A DNA stretch of 64,000 nt from Saccharopolyspora hordei (GCF_013410345.1 NZ_JACCFJ010000001.1:3261001-3325000); one strand, 5' to 3'; shown: positions 1 through 8,976, numbered from the stretch's first letter. Numbers and translations: made by a program. Notes: generated by a model from the letters alone, not told the origin.

Positions 1-430
1 GGCGATGACCGGCGAGCTGTTCGGCCTGCTCACCGAGCACGGCATCCTGGCGCGCACCGCAGCGGAACCGCGCCGCGACGACGCGGCGTTCGCCCGGGGG
101 CTGCGCGCCGGGCGCTCCCGCGGCCTGGCGACCGAGCTCTTCGGCGCCCGCCCGCTCGCGCTCGACGGACTGCTGGACCCGGCGTCGGTGCCCGACTACG
201 TCTCGGGCGTGCTCATCGCCGACGAGGTCGCCCACCACCTGCCGGCCACCGACCGGGACCGGGTGCTGCTGTGCGGCGCCGAGGACCTGTGCCGACGCTA
301 CGAGCAGGCGCTGGCCGCGCACGGCGTCACCCCGACCGTGCTGACCGAAGACGTCGCGGCGCGCGGGCTGTGGCAGATCGCGCGCTGGACCGGACTCCAC
401 CACGACGCACAGGAGCAGCAATGGCAGTGA
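1..430 (+). CDS. dgoK: 2-dehydro-3-deoxygalactonokinase, C-terminal part
   Basis: This is the C-terminal end of 2-dehydro-3-deoxygalactonokinase, which phosphorylates KDGal in the De Ley-Doudoroff galactonate pathway in the cytoplasm. The gene enters the window already open, in the frame starting at base 2. The first visible residues, MTGELFGLL, followed by a segment rich in Arg, Ala and Gly and by [13 protein letters not shown], resemble the C-terminal half of DgoK proteins. The last bases overlap the aldolase start (ATGGCAGTGA), so the two genes are translationally coupled. The order kinase, aldolase, dehydratase, transporter supports the call more strongly than the fragment alone. The N-terminal half lies outside the window. 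Confidence 0.8.
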   Translation, partial: AMTGELFGLLTEHGILARTAAEPRRDDAAFARGLRAGRSRGLATELFGARPLALDGLLDPASVPDYVSGVLIADEVAHHLPATDRDRVLLCGAEDLCRRYEQALAAHGVTPTVLTEDVAARGLWQIARWTGLHHDAQEQQWQ

Positions 431-1035
431 ACGGCAGCGGTCTGATCGCGATCCTGCGCGGGGTCACCCCGGACGAGGTGCTCGCCGTCGGCGAGGCGCT
501 GGTCGAGGCGGGCATCGACGCGATCGAGGTGCCGCTGAACTCGCCGGACCCGTTCGCCTCGGTCGAGCGGCTGGCCGGCTCGCTGGGCGAGCGCTGCGCG
601 GTGGGCGTCGGCACGGTGGTCGACGTCGCCGACGTGCCGCGGGCCCGCGACGCGGGGGCGCGGATCGCCGTCGCCCCCAACGCCGACCCCGAGGTCATCA
701 CCGCGGCGCTGGAGGCGGGCCTGCGGCCCTACCCCGGGGTGGCGACACCGACCGAGGCGTTCGCCGCGGTGAAGGCCGGGGCCCGGCACCTGAAGTTGTT
801 CCCCGCCGACGCGGTGGGGGTCGCCGGGATGAAGGCGTGGCGGGCGGTCCTGCCCCCCGATGTCGAGATGCTGCCGGTCGGCGGGGTCGACGAGACCAAC
901 CTCGCCGAGTGGGCGGCGGCCGGGGCGGGCGGCGCCGGGCTCGGTTCCTCGCTCTACCGGCCCGGGGACACCCCCGAGCAGGTCGGCGCCCGCGCGGCCG
1001 CGATGCGACGCGCGTGGGACAGCGCCACCGCCTGA
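421..1035 (+). CDS. dgoA: 2-dehydro-3-deoxy-6-phosphogalactonate aldolase
   Basis: This 204-residue KDPG/KDPGal-aldolase family TIM barrel cleaves 2-dehydro-3-deoxy-6-phosphogalactonate to pyruvate and glyceraldehyde 3-phosphate. The Schiff-base lysine is K125 in HLKLFPAD, with R13 (ILRGV) and E36 (IEVPLNSP), the positions expected from E. coli DgoA. The ATG at 421 is chosen because it gives family length and overlaps the kinase stop by ten bases. The same frame stays open upstream to 271, but that part is a shadow of dgoK. It is the second gene of a dgoK-dgoA-dgoD-transporter operon. A plain KDPG aldolase (Eda) is the only real alternative, and the neighbours argue against it. Confidence 0.9.
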   Translation: MAVNGSGLIAILRGVTPDEVLAVGEALVEAGIDAIEVPLNSPDPFASVERLAGSLGERCAVGVGTVVDVADVPRARDAGARIAVAPNADPEVITAALEAGLRPYPGVATPTEAFAAVKAGARHLKLFPADAVGVAGMKAWRAVLPPDVEMLPVGGVDETNLAEWAAAGAGGAGLGSSLYRPGDTPEQVGARAAAMRRAWDSATA

Positions 1036-1073
1036 ACCCCAGAAGGCGTGCTGAGAGAAGGAAAACGCACCAG

Positions 1074-2222
1074 ATGAAGATCACGTCAATGACGACACAC
1101 CAGGTGCCGCCGCGCTGGCTGTTCCTGAAGATCGAGACCGACGAGGGCGTCGTCGGGTGGGGCGAGCCGGTCCTGGAGGGCCGCGCCGACGCGGTCGCCG
1201 CCACCGTCGCCGAGCTCTCCGACTACCTCATCGGCCAGGACCCGACCCGCATCGAGGACATCTGGACGGTGCTCTACCGCGGCGGGTTCTACCGGGGCGG
1301 CGGCATCCACATGAGCGCGCTCGCCGGGATCGACCAGGCGCTGTGGGACATCCGCGGCAAGTCGCTCGGGCTGCCGGTGCACGAGCTGCTCGGCGGCCGG
1401 GTGCGGGACCGGATCAAGGTCTACTCCTGGATCGGCGGCGACCGCCCGGCCGAGACCGCGCGGGCCGCGCGCGAGGTGGTCGACCGCGGCTTCACCGCGG
1501 TCAAGATGAACGGCACCGAGGAGCTGCAGTACCTCGACAGCTGGGCCAAGGTCGACCAGTGCGTGGCCAACGTCGCCGCGGTGCGCGAGGAGGTCGGGCC
1601 CGACATCGGCATCGGCGTCGACTTCCACGGGCGCGTGCACCGGCCGATGGCCAAGGTGCTGCTGCGCGAGCTGGAGCCCTACCGGCTCATGTTCGTCGAG
1701 GAACCGGTGCTCTCCGAGCACCTGGACGGGGTCGCCGACGTGCTGCGGAACTCGCCGATCCCGATCGCGCTGGGCGAGCGGCTGTACTCGCGGTGGGACT
1801 TCAAGTCGGTGCTGGCCTCCGGCGCGGTGGACGTCGTGCAGCCCGACGCCTCGCACTGCGGTGGCATCACCGAGGCCCGCAAGATCGCGCACATGGCCGA
1901 GGCCCACGACGTGGCGCTGGCGCTGCACTGCCCGCTGGGCCCGATCGCGCTCGCGTCCTGCCTGCAGATCGACGCCGGCTGCTACAATGCGGTGATCCAG
2001 GAGCAGAGTCTGGGCATCCACTACAACACCTCCAACGACCTGCTCGACTACCTGGTCGACCCGTCGGTGTTCCGCTACGACGACGGGCAGGTCGCCATCC
2101 CGACCGGCCCGGGCCTGGGCATCGAGATCAACGAGGAGTACGTGGTCGAGCGGGCCGCCGAGGGCCACCGCTGGCGCAACCCGGTGTGGCGCCACGCCGA
2201 CGGCTCCGTGGCGGAGTGGTGA
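1074..2222 (+). CDS. dgoD: D-galactonate dehydratase
   Basis: This enolase-superfamily enzyme of 382 residues dehydrates D-galactonate to 2-dehydro-3-deoxygalactonate. The metal ligands D183, E209 and E235 and the acid/base residues H185 and H285, with D258, are all present at the numbering of the E. coli enzyme, so substrate assignment is strong. The ATG at 1074 has a GAGAAGGAA ribosome site about ten bases upstream; the longer open frame from 837 is antisense-like shadow of dgoA. It follows the aldolase by 38 bases and precedes the transporter by 5, and is probably in one transcript with both. Confidence 0.95.
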   Translation: MKITSMTTHQVPPRWLFLKIETDEGVVGWGEPVLEGRADAVAATVAELSDYLIGQDPTRIEDIWTVLYRGGFYRGGGIHMSALAGIDQALWDIRGKSLGLPVHELLGGRVRDRIKVYSWIGGDRPAETARAAREVVDRGFTAVKMNGTEELQYLDSWAKVDQCVANVAAVREEVGPDIGIGVDFHGRVHRPMAKVLLRELEPYRLMFVEEPVLSEHLDGVADVLRNSPIPIALGERLYSRWDFKSVLASGAVDVVQPDASHCGGITEARKIAHMAEAHDVALALHCPLGPIALASCLQIDAGCYNAVIQEQSLGIHYNTSNDLLDYLVDPSVFRYDDGQVAIPTGPGLGIEINEEYVVERAAEGHRWRNPVWRHADGSVAEW

Positions 2223-2227
2223 GCGCG

Positions 2228-3535
2228 ATGACCGAGACCACGACGACCCCGACGGCGCGGGCCGCCACCGCCACCCGCGCCCGGGTGTTCATCGCGGTGC
2301 TGCTGTTCGGCACCGTGGTGATCAACTACCTGGACCGCTCGAACCTGTCGATCGCCATGCCGGCCATCGCCAAGGAGCTGGAGCTGTCCACGGCCCAGCA
2401 GGGCCTGCTGCTGTCGGCCTTCGGCTGGACCTACGCGGCGATGCAGCTGCCCGGCGGCTGGCTGGTGGACCGGGTCCGGCCACGCCTGCTCTACCCGCTG
2501 TGCCTGGTGCTGTGGTCGCTGGCCACGTTGTTCATGGGCGTGGTCGGCGGGTTCGTCGCGCTCATCGTGCTGCGGCTGCTGGTCGGCGGCTTCGAGGCGC
2601 CCGCGTACCCGATCAACAGCCGGGTCGCCACGGTGTGGTTCCCGGAGCGGGAGCGCGCCACCGCCATCGGCTTCTACACCTCCGGCCAGTTCATCGGCCT
2701 GGCGCTGCTGACCCCGGTGCTGTCCTGGTTGCAGGCGGAGGTGTCGTGGCACTGGGTCTTCATCCTGACCGGCCTGGTCGGCATCGCGTGGGGCGCGTTC
2801 TGGTACGCCAGCTACCGGGAACCGCGCGAGTCGCGGGCCAACGCCGCGGAGGTGGAGCTGATCCGCTCCGGCGGCGGCCTGGTGGACCTGGTCGACGAGC
2901 AGCCGCGGCGGGCCCGGATCACCCGCGGCGACCTCGCCACGGTGCTCGGCAGGCGGAAGCTGTGGGGCATCTACCTCGGCCAGTTCTGCCTGACCTCGAC
3001 GCTGTGGTTCTTCCTCACCTGGTTCCCGACCTACCTGGTGGACTACCGCGGGATGGACTACATCGAGACCGGGTTCCTGGCCTCGCTGCCGTTCGTGGCC
3101 GCGCTGGTGGGCGTGCTCGCCTCGGGCGTGCTCTCGGACGTCCTGCTGCGGCGCGGCGCCTCGCTGGGCCTGGCGCGCAAGGCGCCGATCATCGTCGGGC
3201 TGCTGCTGAGCACGCTGATGGTGGGCGCGAACTACACCGACTCGACGGCGCTGGTGATCGTGTTCCTGTCGGTGGCGTTCTTCGGCAACGGGCTCGCCTC
3301 GATCACCTGGTCGCTGGTCTCGGCGCTGGCGCCGGAGCGCCTGCTCGGGCTCACCGGCGGGATGTTCAACTTCATCGGCAACCTGTCGTCGATCGCGACG
3401 CCGATCGTGATCGGCTTCCTGGTCACCGAGGACAGCTTCACCCCGGCCTTCGGCTACATGACCGCGGTGACCGTCGCGGGCATCCTGTCCTACGTCCTGC
3501 TCGTCGGCCGGGTCGAGCGCGTTTCCGAGCGCTGA
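2228..3535 (+). CDS. MFS transporter, D-galactonate-type (ACS family)
   Basis: A 435-residue major facilitator protein with about 12 membrane segments. The N-terminal VINYLDRSNLSIAMP sequence is characteristic of the anion:cation symporter family that contains the galactonate carrier DgoT and glucarate/phthalate carriers. Its place at the end of the dgo operon makes D-galactonate or a related aldonate the likely substrate, imported with protons across the cytoplasmic membrane. ATG 2228 is preferred because GGAG lies 11 bases upstream; a GTG at 2219 overlaps the dgoD stop as GTGA but sits too close to that site. A strong hairpin directly after the stop ends the operon. Confidence 0.88.
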   Translation: MTETTTTPTARAATATRARVFIAVLLFGTVVINYLDRSNLSIAMPAIAKELELSTAQQGLLLSAFGWTYAAMQLPGGWLVDRVRPRLLYPLCLVLWSLATLFMGVVGGFVALIVLRLLVGGFEAPAYPINSRVATVWFPERERATAIGFYTSGQFIGLALLTPVLSWLQAEVSWHWVFILTGLVGIAWGAFWYASYREPRESRANAAEVELIRSGGGLVDLVDEQPRRARITRGDLATVLGRRKLWGIYLGQFCLTSTLWFFLTWFPTYLVDYRGMDYIETGFLASLPFVAALVGVLASGVLSDVLLRRGASLGLARKAPIIVGLLLSTLMVGANYTDSTALVIVFLSVAFFGNGLASITWSLVSALAPERLLGLTGGMFNFIGNLSSIATPIVIGFLVTEDSFTPAFGYMTAVTVAGILSYVLLVGRVERVSER

Positions 3536-3541
3536 CCGGCA

Positions 3542-3573
3542 GTTCCGGGGCCCGCCCGCGCGGGCCCCGGAAC
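3542..3573 (+). terminator. Hairpin terminator after the galactonate operon
   Basis: A perfect 13-bp stem (GTTCCGGGGCCCG and its complement) with a 6-base loop starts seven bases after the transporter stop. No U-tract follows, as is usual for high-GC actinomycete terminators. A closely related hairpin is found after the IclR gene at 8944. Confidence 0.75.
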
Positions 3574-3968
3574 CCGAGGGCCCGCGACAGGACGATCTGC
3601 GCGGCGGAGCTCGCGAGCTCCGCTCCCGGTCGCCGCAGTTCCCGGACAGCGGCCACAGTGGACGAACCCGGGCGAATTCTTCGCGGTATCAAGGAAAGAC
3701 CCGCTGCGCGAGCTGGCGCGGCGAGGCGTTCATGTGCTCCCTCCTGTTGACGCCCTGAGGCTGTCCGGAAGGGTCAACGTTCCTTCTGGGGCTGATCGGC
3801 GCCCAGAAGTCCTTTTGTTCAAGCGGTCTGCGCCGCTTCACGGCTACCCGCCGTCATCCAACCCGTGCAGCTGCCGGCTGATCGCGCTGCCGGGTCAGGT
3901 CTGCGCGACATCCCCGCCGGATCGAACCGCCTTCCTCCTGTCGAGCGCCTCCCGCCGGAAATGATCTG
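3574..3968. other. Gene-free stretch between two operons
   Basis: About 400 bases without a convincing coding frame. Short open frames here (for example 3734-3964) have no ribosome site and no recognisable product. One copy of the dispersed 9-mer CCACAGTGG lies at 3653-3661. I see nothing else. Confidence 0.5.
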
Positions 3969-3998
3969 TTGACCATCCTCTCACCTTGTGGCAATACT
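3969..3998 (+). promoter_or_regulatory. Promoter for the dehydrogenase-RraA operon
   Basis: TTGACC at 3969-3974 and AATACT at 3993-3998 are separated by 18 bases, a good sigma-70-type promoter for a genome this GC-rich. The AT-rich stretch around it also holds an imperfect inverted repeat (TGGCAATACT at 3990-3998 region against AGTAGTTACCA at 4013-4023), a candidate operator, perhaps for the IclR protein at the end of the operon. The ATG at 4044 follows an AAAGGA ribosome site. Confidence 0.6.
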
Positions 3999-4043
3999 AT
4001 CCGCACATTGAGAGTAGTTACCACGGTATGAAAAGGATGCTGC

Positions 4044-5390
4044 ATGCGCGCGTCAGTGCTGGGGCTCGGCGAGGCCGGGAGTTTGTACGCGATGGGCCTG
4101 GTCAAGCAGGGGTGGGCCGTCTCGGGCTACGATCCGGCCGACCACGCCACGCCGCCCGGGGTGGTCAGGGCGAGCACCCCGGAGGAAGCGGTCGACGGCG
4201 CCGAGGTGGTGCTGAGCCTGGTGGGCGGATCGGCAGCGCTCCCGGCGGCGGAGTCGGTCGCGGCGTTCCTCCGGCCGGACGCGGTCTACGCGGACATGAA
4301 CGCGGGCGACCCCGCGGTGAAGAGGCAGGTCGCGGCCGAGGTCGGGGAGGGCCGGTTCGCCGACGTCGCGGTGATCGGTTCGGTGCCGACCCGCGGCGCG
4401 GCCACGAACGTGGTCATCAGCGGAGCGGGTTCGCGGGCGGCCGCCCGCGCGTTCGCCGCTCTCGGCGCCGAGGTCGAGGACATCGGAGGCGGGCCCGGCG
4501 AGGCCACTGCGCGCAAGCTGCTGCGCAGCACGTTCATGAAAGGTCTTGGCGCGTTGATCGTGGAATCCGTGGCCGCGGGCCGCGCGGCCGGGGCGGAGGA
4601 ATGGGTGCGCGAGCAGATCGCCGCCGAGCTCAGCGGCGGAGCTGGTGCGCTCGACCGGCTGCACGGAGGCACGTGCAAGCACGCCGCGCGGCGCACCGTC
4701 GAAGCCGATGCCGCGGCGTCGCTGCTCGACTCGCTCGGCGTGCGGCCGGTCCTCACGCGCGCCACCGCTGAGCTGCACCGGGGGCTGGCCGATGCGGCGC
4801 TCGCCCCGGTCGAGGACGTCCTGGCCGAGTACGCCGGGCTCGCGGTGGCCAACATCGGCGACGCGCGGGACCGGATGGGCGTGCTGGACGGTGCGATCCG
4901 CTCGCTGTGGAAGGGCGCGCGGCTGGTCGGGCGGGCTCGCACGGTCTGGGTGCGCAGCGGCGACAACTTGGCCGTGCACCGGGCAGTTGCGGCCGCCGAG
5001 CCCGGCGATGTGCTGGTCGTCAACGGGCAGGGCGACACGAGCCGGGCGCTGATCGGCGAGCTGATCGCCGAGCGCGCCAAGGCCCGCGGGGTGGTCGGCA
5101 TGATCATCGACGGCGCGGCGCGCGACGTCGTCGAGCTGGAGCGCATCGGCTTCGGCGTGTGGGCGCGCGGTGTCTCCGCGGCCGGGCCGTACAAGCACGG
5201 TCCGGGGCAGATCGACGTGCCCGTCGCGGTCGGGGGTGTGGTGGCCCGCCCCGGTGACGTGGTCGTGGCCGACGACGACGGGGTCGTCGTCGTCCCGGCC
5301 GCCGAAGCCGTGGCGGGTCTGCTCGGGGGCCGCGCGGTGGAGGCCGACGAGGCGCAGCGCCGCGCCGCGATCCTCGCCGGGACCGCGTGA
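4044..5390 (+). CDS. Fusion of a 3-hydroxyisobutyrate/6PG-dehydrogenase-like protein and an RraA-like domain
   Basis: A 448-residue two-domain protein. Residues 1 to about 250 form a beta-hydroxyacid dehydrogenase: a Rossmann motif GLGEAG at residues 7-12, an acidic YDP end of the second strand, then an all-helical part resembling DUF1932. Residues about 260-448 are an RraA-like domain with the RD motif (GAARDVVELE) that holds the metal-binding aspartate in the HMG/CHA aldolase and oxaloacetate decarboxylase branch. The fusion suggests that a hydroxyacid is oxidised and the oxoacid product is then cleaved or decarboxylated by the same polypeptide; this is inference. The stop overlaps the next start (TGATG). 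ATG 4044 is fixed by AAAGGA six bases upstream. Substrate unknown. Confidence 0.8.
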   Translation: MRASVLGLGEAGSLYAMGLVKQGWAVSGYDPADHATPPGVVRASTPEEAVDGAEVVLSLVGGSAALPAAESVAAFLRPDAVYADMNAGDPAVKRQVAAEVGEGRFADVAVIGSVPTRGAATNVVISGAGSRAAARAFAALGAEVEDIGGGPGEATARKLLRSTFMKGLGALIVESVAAGRAAGAEEWVREQIAAELSGGAGALDRLHGGTCKHAARRTVEADAAASLLDSLGVRPVLTRATAELHRGLADAALAPVEDVLAEYAGLAVANIGDARDRMGVLDGAIRSLWKGARLVGRARTVWVRSGDNLAVHRAVAAAEPGDVLVVNGQGDTSRALIGELIAERAKARGVVGMIIDGAARDVVELERIGFGVWARGVSAAGPYKHGPGQIDVPVAVGGVVARPGDVVVADDDGVVVVPAAEAVAGLLGGRAVEADEAQRRAAILAGTA

Positions 5391-6811
5391 TGACCGGGGT
5401 GTGGGCGCTGGTCGCGTTCGTCGGCGTGATCATCGTCTGGAACGCGGTGTTCAAGCGGAACATCGGCGAGGCGATGATCCTCGGGTTCCTCGCCGTCTGC
5501 GCGTTCGCCCTGATCGGCGGGGTGGAGGACGGCGGCTCCCCGCTGGGGGCCATCGGTGCCGCGGTGCTCGAGGCGATGCAGGAGGAGGTCACCTTCGCCG
5601 GGCTGGCGTTCGTGTCCATGAGCTACCTGCTCACCAGGACGCCGGTGCTGGACAAGCTGATCGACCTGCTGAACTCGGTGCTGGGGCGGCTGCGCGGCGG
5701 GCCGGTCTACACCGCCACCGTCGCGGGCGGCATCTTCGGCGCGATCGCCCACGTCGGTGCCGCGGTGACCGCCGCGGTCGGATCCGTGACCGTGCCGTGG
5801 ATGAAGCGCTCCGGCGTCAAGCCGGAACTCGCCGCCACGGTCGTGGCGGGCGGTGCGGGCATGGGTGTGACCTTCCCGTTCTCCTCGACGATGTTCATCC
5901 TCGTCGGCGGTCTCGCCGCCCAGGGCATCATGCAACCCGACGAGATCGTCAAACCGCTGGCGCTGGCCGGGCTGTGGTGCCTGGGCTACCGCCTGGTGCT
6001 GGTGTTCTTCCTGGTGCGCCGCCACGGCATCGAACCGATCGCGGCCGCGGACCGGATGCCGTTCGGGCGCAGCCTGCGCAGCGGGTGGACGTCGCTGCTG
6101 CTGTTCGTGCCGATCCTGATCCCGCTGCTGCTGACCCGCGGCCCGATCGCCGAGCTGCTGGGCGCCCACTCCGGCGTGGGTGACGAGCTCAAGAAGCCGG
6201 TCGAGCTCGCCGACGGCACCACGCTGCCCGCGCAGCCCTACGAGATGCCGGACGTGATCAGCCTGATCACCTGGATCCCGGTGCTGATGATCGCCCTGGT
6301 GCTGGTCCTGGGCCGCAAACACCTGCCGCGCAGCGCATCCGCGTGGTGGTCCACAGTGGCCAGAGCCGCCCCCTCGTTCGGCGTCATCGGCATCACCATC
6401 GTCGCGGCGTTCTCCGCCTCCAACCTGCTCGCCGACCTCGGCCTGGCCGACCAGCTCAAGGCCGTGCTGTCCGGCCTGCAGGCACCGGCCTGGATCATGG
6501 CCATCGCGATCGGCCTGATCATCGTGGCCATCGCCATCCCGCTCACCGCCAGCGCGACCATGGCAGCGGTGGGCCCGGTGGCGGTCGCCGCGCTGGTCGG
6601 GGCCGGGATCCCGGCACCCATCGCGGCCGCCGCGGTGCTGATCTTCGCCTCCACGGAGGGCGCGTCGCCGCCCTCCGGCGCCCCGATCTACGTCGCGTCC
6701 GGCATCGCCCGCGTCGACCCGGTCAAGACCTTCCTGCCGCTGCTCAGCTACTACTGCCTGCCGATCCTCGGCATGGGTGTGCTGATCGCCATCGGCGCAC
6801 TGCCCGTCTGA
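5390..6811 (+). CDS. TRAP-like large permease (DctM-type)
   Basis: A 473-residue, very hydrophobic protein with about a dozen membrane segments. Repeated Gly/Ala-rich re-entrant stretches (for example GGIFGAIAHVGAAVTAAVG and, near the C-terminus, ASTEGASPPSGAPIY) resemble the large DctM subunit of TRAP carboxylate transporters of the ion-transporter superfamily. It overlaps the fusion gene by one base, so it should import the acid which that enzyme handles. No periplasmic DctP receptor is encoded nearby; the following small membrane protein may act as the partner. A different ion-transporter family, with no receptor, remains possible. GTG 5387 is an alternative start. Confidence 0.68.
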   Translation: MTGVWALVAFVGVIIVWNAVFKRNIGEAMILGFLAVCAFALIGGVEDGGSPLGAIGAAVLEAMQEEVTFAGLAFVSMSYLLTRTPVLDKLIDLLNSVLGRLRGGPVYTATVAGGIFGAIAHVGAAVTAAVGSVTVPWMKRSGVKPELAATVVAGGAGMGVTFPFSSTMFILVGGLAAQGIMQPDEIVKPLALAGLWCLGYRLVLVFFLVRRHGIEPIAAADRMPFGRSLRSGWTSLLLFVPILIPLLLTRGPIAELLGAHSGVGDELKKPVELADGTTLPAQPYEMPDVISLITWIPVLMIALVLVLGRKHLPRSASAWWSTVARAAPSFGVIGITIVAAFSASNLLADLGLADQLKAVLSGLQAPAWIMAIAIGLIIVAIAIPLTASATMAAVGPVAVAALVGAGIPAPIAAAAVLIFASTEGASPPSGAPIYVASGIARVDPVKTFLPLLSYYCLPILGMGVLIAIGALPV

Positions 6812-6832
6812 CCCCGATCCTGTGGAGCCCTC

Positions 6833-7120
6833 ATGAGTTCGACGACGAACGCGCAGGCACCGGCACCACCGGCGTCCCGCCCGACGCGCATCGCGACCGC
6901 CCTGTTCGTGGTCTCCGCGGTGTTCTTCCTGCTCGCCGGTGCGGCCATCGTGATCGGGCAGATCGCGACCCTCGCCGTCGGCGACGCCGCGGCGGCCCGC
7001 CACTGGGCCTCGGCGCTCGGCCCGTACGCGTTCGGCGGTGCGTCCGTGGCCGGCCTGCTCTCCTTCGCCCTGTCCTACCGGAGCGCGGTCGACGGCGGGA
7101 GCGAGGCCGACGATGCCTGA
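6833..7120 (+). CDS. Small two-helix membrane protein
   Basis: A 95-residue protein with a Pro/Ala-rich N-terminal tail and two hydrophobic helices (about residues 20-46 and 60-80), ending in an acidic tail. GGAG stands six bases before the ATG. I do not recognise a family. It sits 21 bases after the TRAP-like permease and overlaps the cyclase gene by eight bases, so it is part of the operon. A small DctQ-like partner of the permease is a reasonable guess from position and topology, but it is shorter (two helices rather than four) than known DctQ subunits. Confidence 0.65.
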   Translation: MSSTTNAQAPAPPASRPTRIATALFVVSAVFFLLAGAAIVIGQIATLAVGDAAAARHWASALGPYAFGGASVAGLLSFALSYRSAVDGGSEADDA

Positions 7121-8093
7121 GGTGAATCCGGGTGCGCCCGCGTACGCGCAGCTGCGCGGGAACACCCCGCCCGGGTCCAGCTGGGGCGTCTTCCGCGACG
7201 ACCCCGAGCGCGGGATGGCCAACTTCGCCGGTCCCGCGCAGGTGCTGGACGCGGTCGCCGCGGTCGATCGCGGGGCGGTGTTCTCCCTCGACCACGCCCT
7301 CGACGCGTTCGACCCGCCCATGGCCCGGGCCCGCAAGGCCCCGCACCACGAGCTGCTGTCCAGCCACCCGGAAGCCCGCGACGACGTGCTCCGCGAGTTC
7401 TACCCGCAGGCCAGCTCGCAGGTGGACGGCCTGCGCCACCGGCGGGCGTCGGGCCACGGCTTCTACGGCGGCGTGGCCGACGAGGACATCCGGCCCGGCA
7501 GCCCGGCGCTGGGCGTGCAGCGCTGGGCGGAGAAGCCGATCGTCGGGCGCGGCGTGGTCATCGACGTCGAGGGCCTGCTCGCCGCTGAAGGTCGGCCCCT
7601 CGACCACCGGGCCGGGCCCGCTCTGGACGTCGAGCTGCTGGATCGAGCGCTGCACGCCCAGGGCGAGCGGGTGCGGCCGGGCGATCTCGTCCTGGTGCAC
7701 ACCGGATGGGCGCGCTGGTTCCTCGATGCCGACCGCGACGTGCGCGGCGAAGTGCGCGCTGCCCGGCGGGCGACCGGGTTCCGGCAGAGCGCGGACCTGC
7801 CCGCCTGGCTGTGGGACCACCAAGTCGCCCTGTTCGCCACCGACACCTTCGCGGTGGAGGTCCTGCCGGTCGTCCCGGACAGCCCGTACCGGGACTCCGC
7901 TCCCGAGGACGCCGGGATGATGCACCAGGAGCTCATCGCCAAGCTCGGTGCGCCGCTCGGGGAGCTCTGGAACCTCACCGACCTGGTCGCCGACAGCCGC
8001 CGCACCGGCCGGTGGGACGCGTTGCTGGTGGTGAAGCCGCTGCACCTCGTCGGCGGCGTCGGCTCGCCGCCCAACGCGACCGCCCTGCGGTGA
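7113..8093 (+). CDS. Cyclase-family metal hydrolase
   Basis: A 326-residue member of the cyclase (kynurenine formamidase-like) hydrolase family. In place of the usual HxGTHxD metal motif it has SSQVDGLRH around residues 105-115, as in the subfamily that uses an STQxDxLxH pattern, so the aspartate and the last histidine are retained. Such enzymes open lactones, amides or cyclic products. It is the last structural gene of the operon and overlaps the small membrane protein, so it may hydrolyse the imported substrate or a lactone of it. The substrate cannot be told from sequence. Confidence 0.75.
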   Translation: MPEVNPGAPAYAQLRGNTPPGSSWGVFRDDPERGMANFAGPAQVLDAVAAVDRGAVFSLDHALDAFDPPMARARKAPHHELLSSHPEARDDVLREFYPQASSQVDGLRHRRASGHGFYGGVADEDIRPGSPALGVQRWAEKPIVGRGVVIDVEGLLAAEGRPLDHRAGPALDVELLDRALHAQGERVRPGDLVLVHTGWARWFLDADRDVRGEVRAARRATGFRQSADLPAWLWDHQVALFATDTFAVEVLPVVPDSPYRDSAPEDAGMMHQELIAKLGAPLGELWNLTDLVADSRRTGRWDALLVVKPLHLVGGVGSPPNATALR

Positions 8094-8112
8094 TCCGGCG
8101 TTCGCGGGCATG

Positions 8113-8129
8113 TTCACCACTGTGTGGAA
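8113..8129 (+). promoter_or_regulatory. Candidate IclR operator
   Basis: An imperfect palindrome with TTC and GAA ends around ACCACTGTGTG, matching its own complement at 12 of 16 positions. It lies 44 bases before the chosen IclR start, where an autoregulatory site would be expected. Confidence 0.35.
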
Positions 8130-8172
8130 AGATGGGGAGGAGGTTCCGACCGAGGGGAGCGCCCACCCGCCC

Positions 8173-8934
8173 ATGGAAACGGCGAAATCACCGGCGACCA
8201 GCATGCGATCGCTCGAGCGGGCCATCGACGTCCTGGAGGTGCTCGACACCAGTCGGCACGCCTTGCGGCTCAGCGACATCGCCCGCCGCGCCGACCTGCC
8301 CGTCGCGACCACCCAGCGCATCCTCAACGTGCTCGAAGCGCGCGGCCGGGTCGAGCGGGACGCCACCGGTTACCGCCCCGGGGTCGGGTTGATCTTCGGG
8401 GCGCACGCCTACCTCACCAGCAGCCCGCTGATCACGGCCGCCCGGCCGGTCCTGCAGGACCTCGCCGCGGAGACCGGCCTGACCGCCTCGCTGTTCAAGC
8501 GCATCGGCTGGTCCCGCGTCGTCCTCGCCCGCGTCGACGGGGCGCGCCCGCTGCGCTACGAACTCCCCATCGGAGAACGGCTCCCCCTGCACCTCGGCGC
8601 GGGCAAGGCCCTCGTGGCCAACATGGACCCGGACGAGCTCGACCAGTTCCTCGCCCAGCTCGGCGACCGCACCCGAGCCGACGGGACCGCGATCGAGCAG
8701 GACGAGTTCCTCGACGACCTCAAGCAGATCCGCGACCGCGGCTACTCGCACGCCCGCAACGAACGCGAACCCGGGATGGCCTCCGTCGCGGCACCGGTCG
8801 CCGAACCCGACGGCAGCACGACCGCCGCGGTCCAGGTCTCCGGCCCGCAGGACGCCATCCCGTCGGATCGCCTCCCCGGCCTCGGCATCGAGGTGCAGCG
8901 CGCCGCCTACGCCATCGCACGCCGCGCCTTCTGA
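8173..8934 (+). CDS. IclR-family transcriptional regulator
   Basis: A 253-residue regulator with an N-terminal winged helix-turn-helix (SLERAIDVLEVL to LEARGRVERD, residues about 12-70) and a C-terminal effector-binding domain with GAGKALVA and GYSHARNERE stretches typical of IclR. It follows the cyclase by 79 bases and probably controls the operon from 4044. ATG 8173 is preferred because the protein then starts shortly before the conserved SLERAI segment; an ATG at 8110 is open but has no ribosome site and would place a palindrome inside the coding region. A hairpin shared with the convergent reductase gene follows. Confidence 0.88.
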   Translation: METAKSPATSMRSLERAIDVLEVLDTSRHALRLSDIARRADLPVATTQRILNVLEARGRVERDATGYRPGVGLIFGAHAYLTSSPLITAARPVLQDLAAETGLTASLFKRIGWSRVVLARVDGARPLRYELPIGERLPLHLGAGKALVANMDPDELDQFLAQLGDRTRADGTAIEQDEFLDDLKQIRDRGYSHARNEREPGMASVAAPVAEPDGSTTAAVQVSGPQDAIPSDRLPGLGIEVQRAAYAIARRAF

Positions 8935-8943
8935 CCGGCCGTT

Positions 8944-8971
8944 CCGGGGCCCCGCCCGCGCAGGGCCCCGG
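8944..8971. terminator. Bidirectional hairpin between IclR and aldo/keto reductase
   Basis: A 9-bp stem CCGGGGCCC/GGGCCCCGG with a 10-base loop between two convergent stops. It is very like the hairpin at 3542. Confidence 0.7.
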
Positions 8972-8976
8972 GGCGA

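Noticed and set aside
3734-3964. 76-codon open frame in the region before the dehydrogenase-RraA gene
   Set aside because: No ribosome site, odd composition and no similarity that I recognise.
4286-7336. Minus-strand open frame of 1016 codons opposite the dehydrogenase-RraA and permease genes
   Set aside because: It is the antisense shadow of real high-GC genes; its translation is Arg/Gly/His-rich low-complexity sequence with no recognisable domain.
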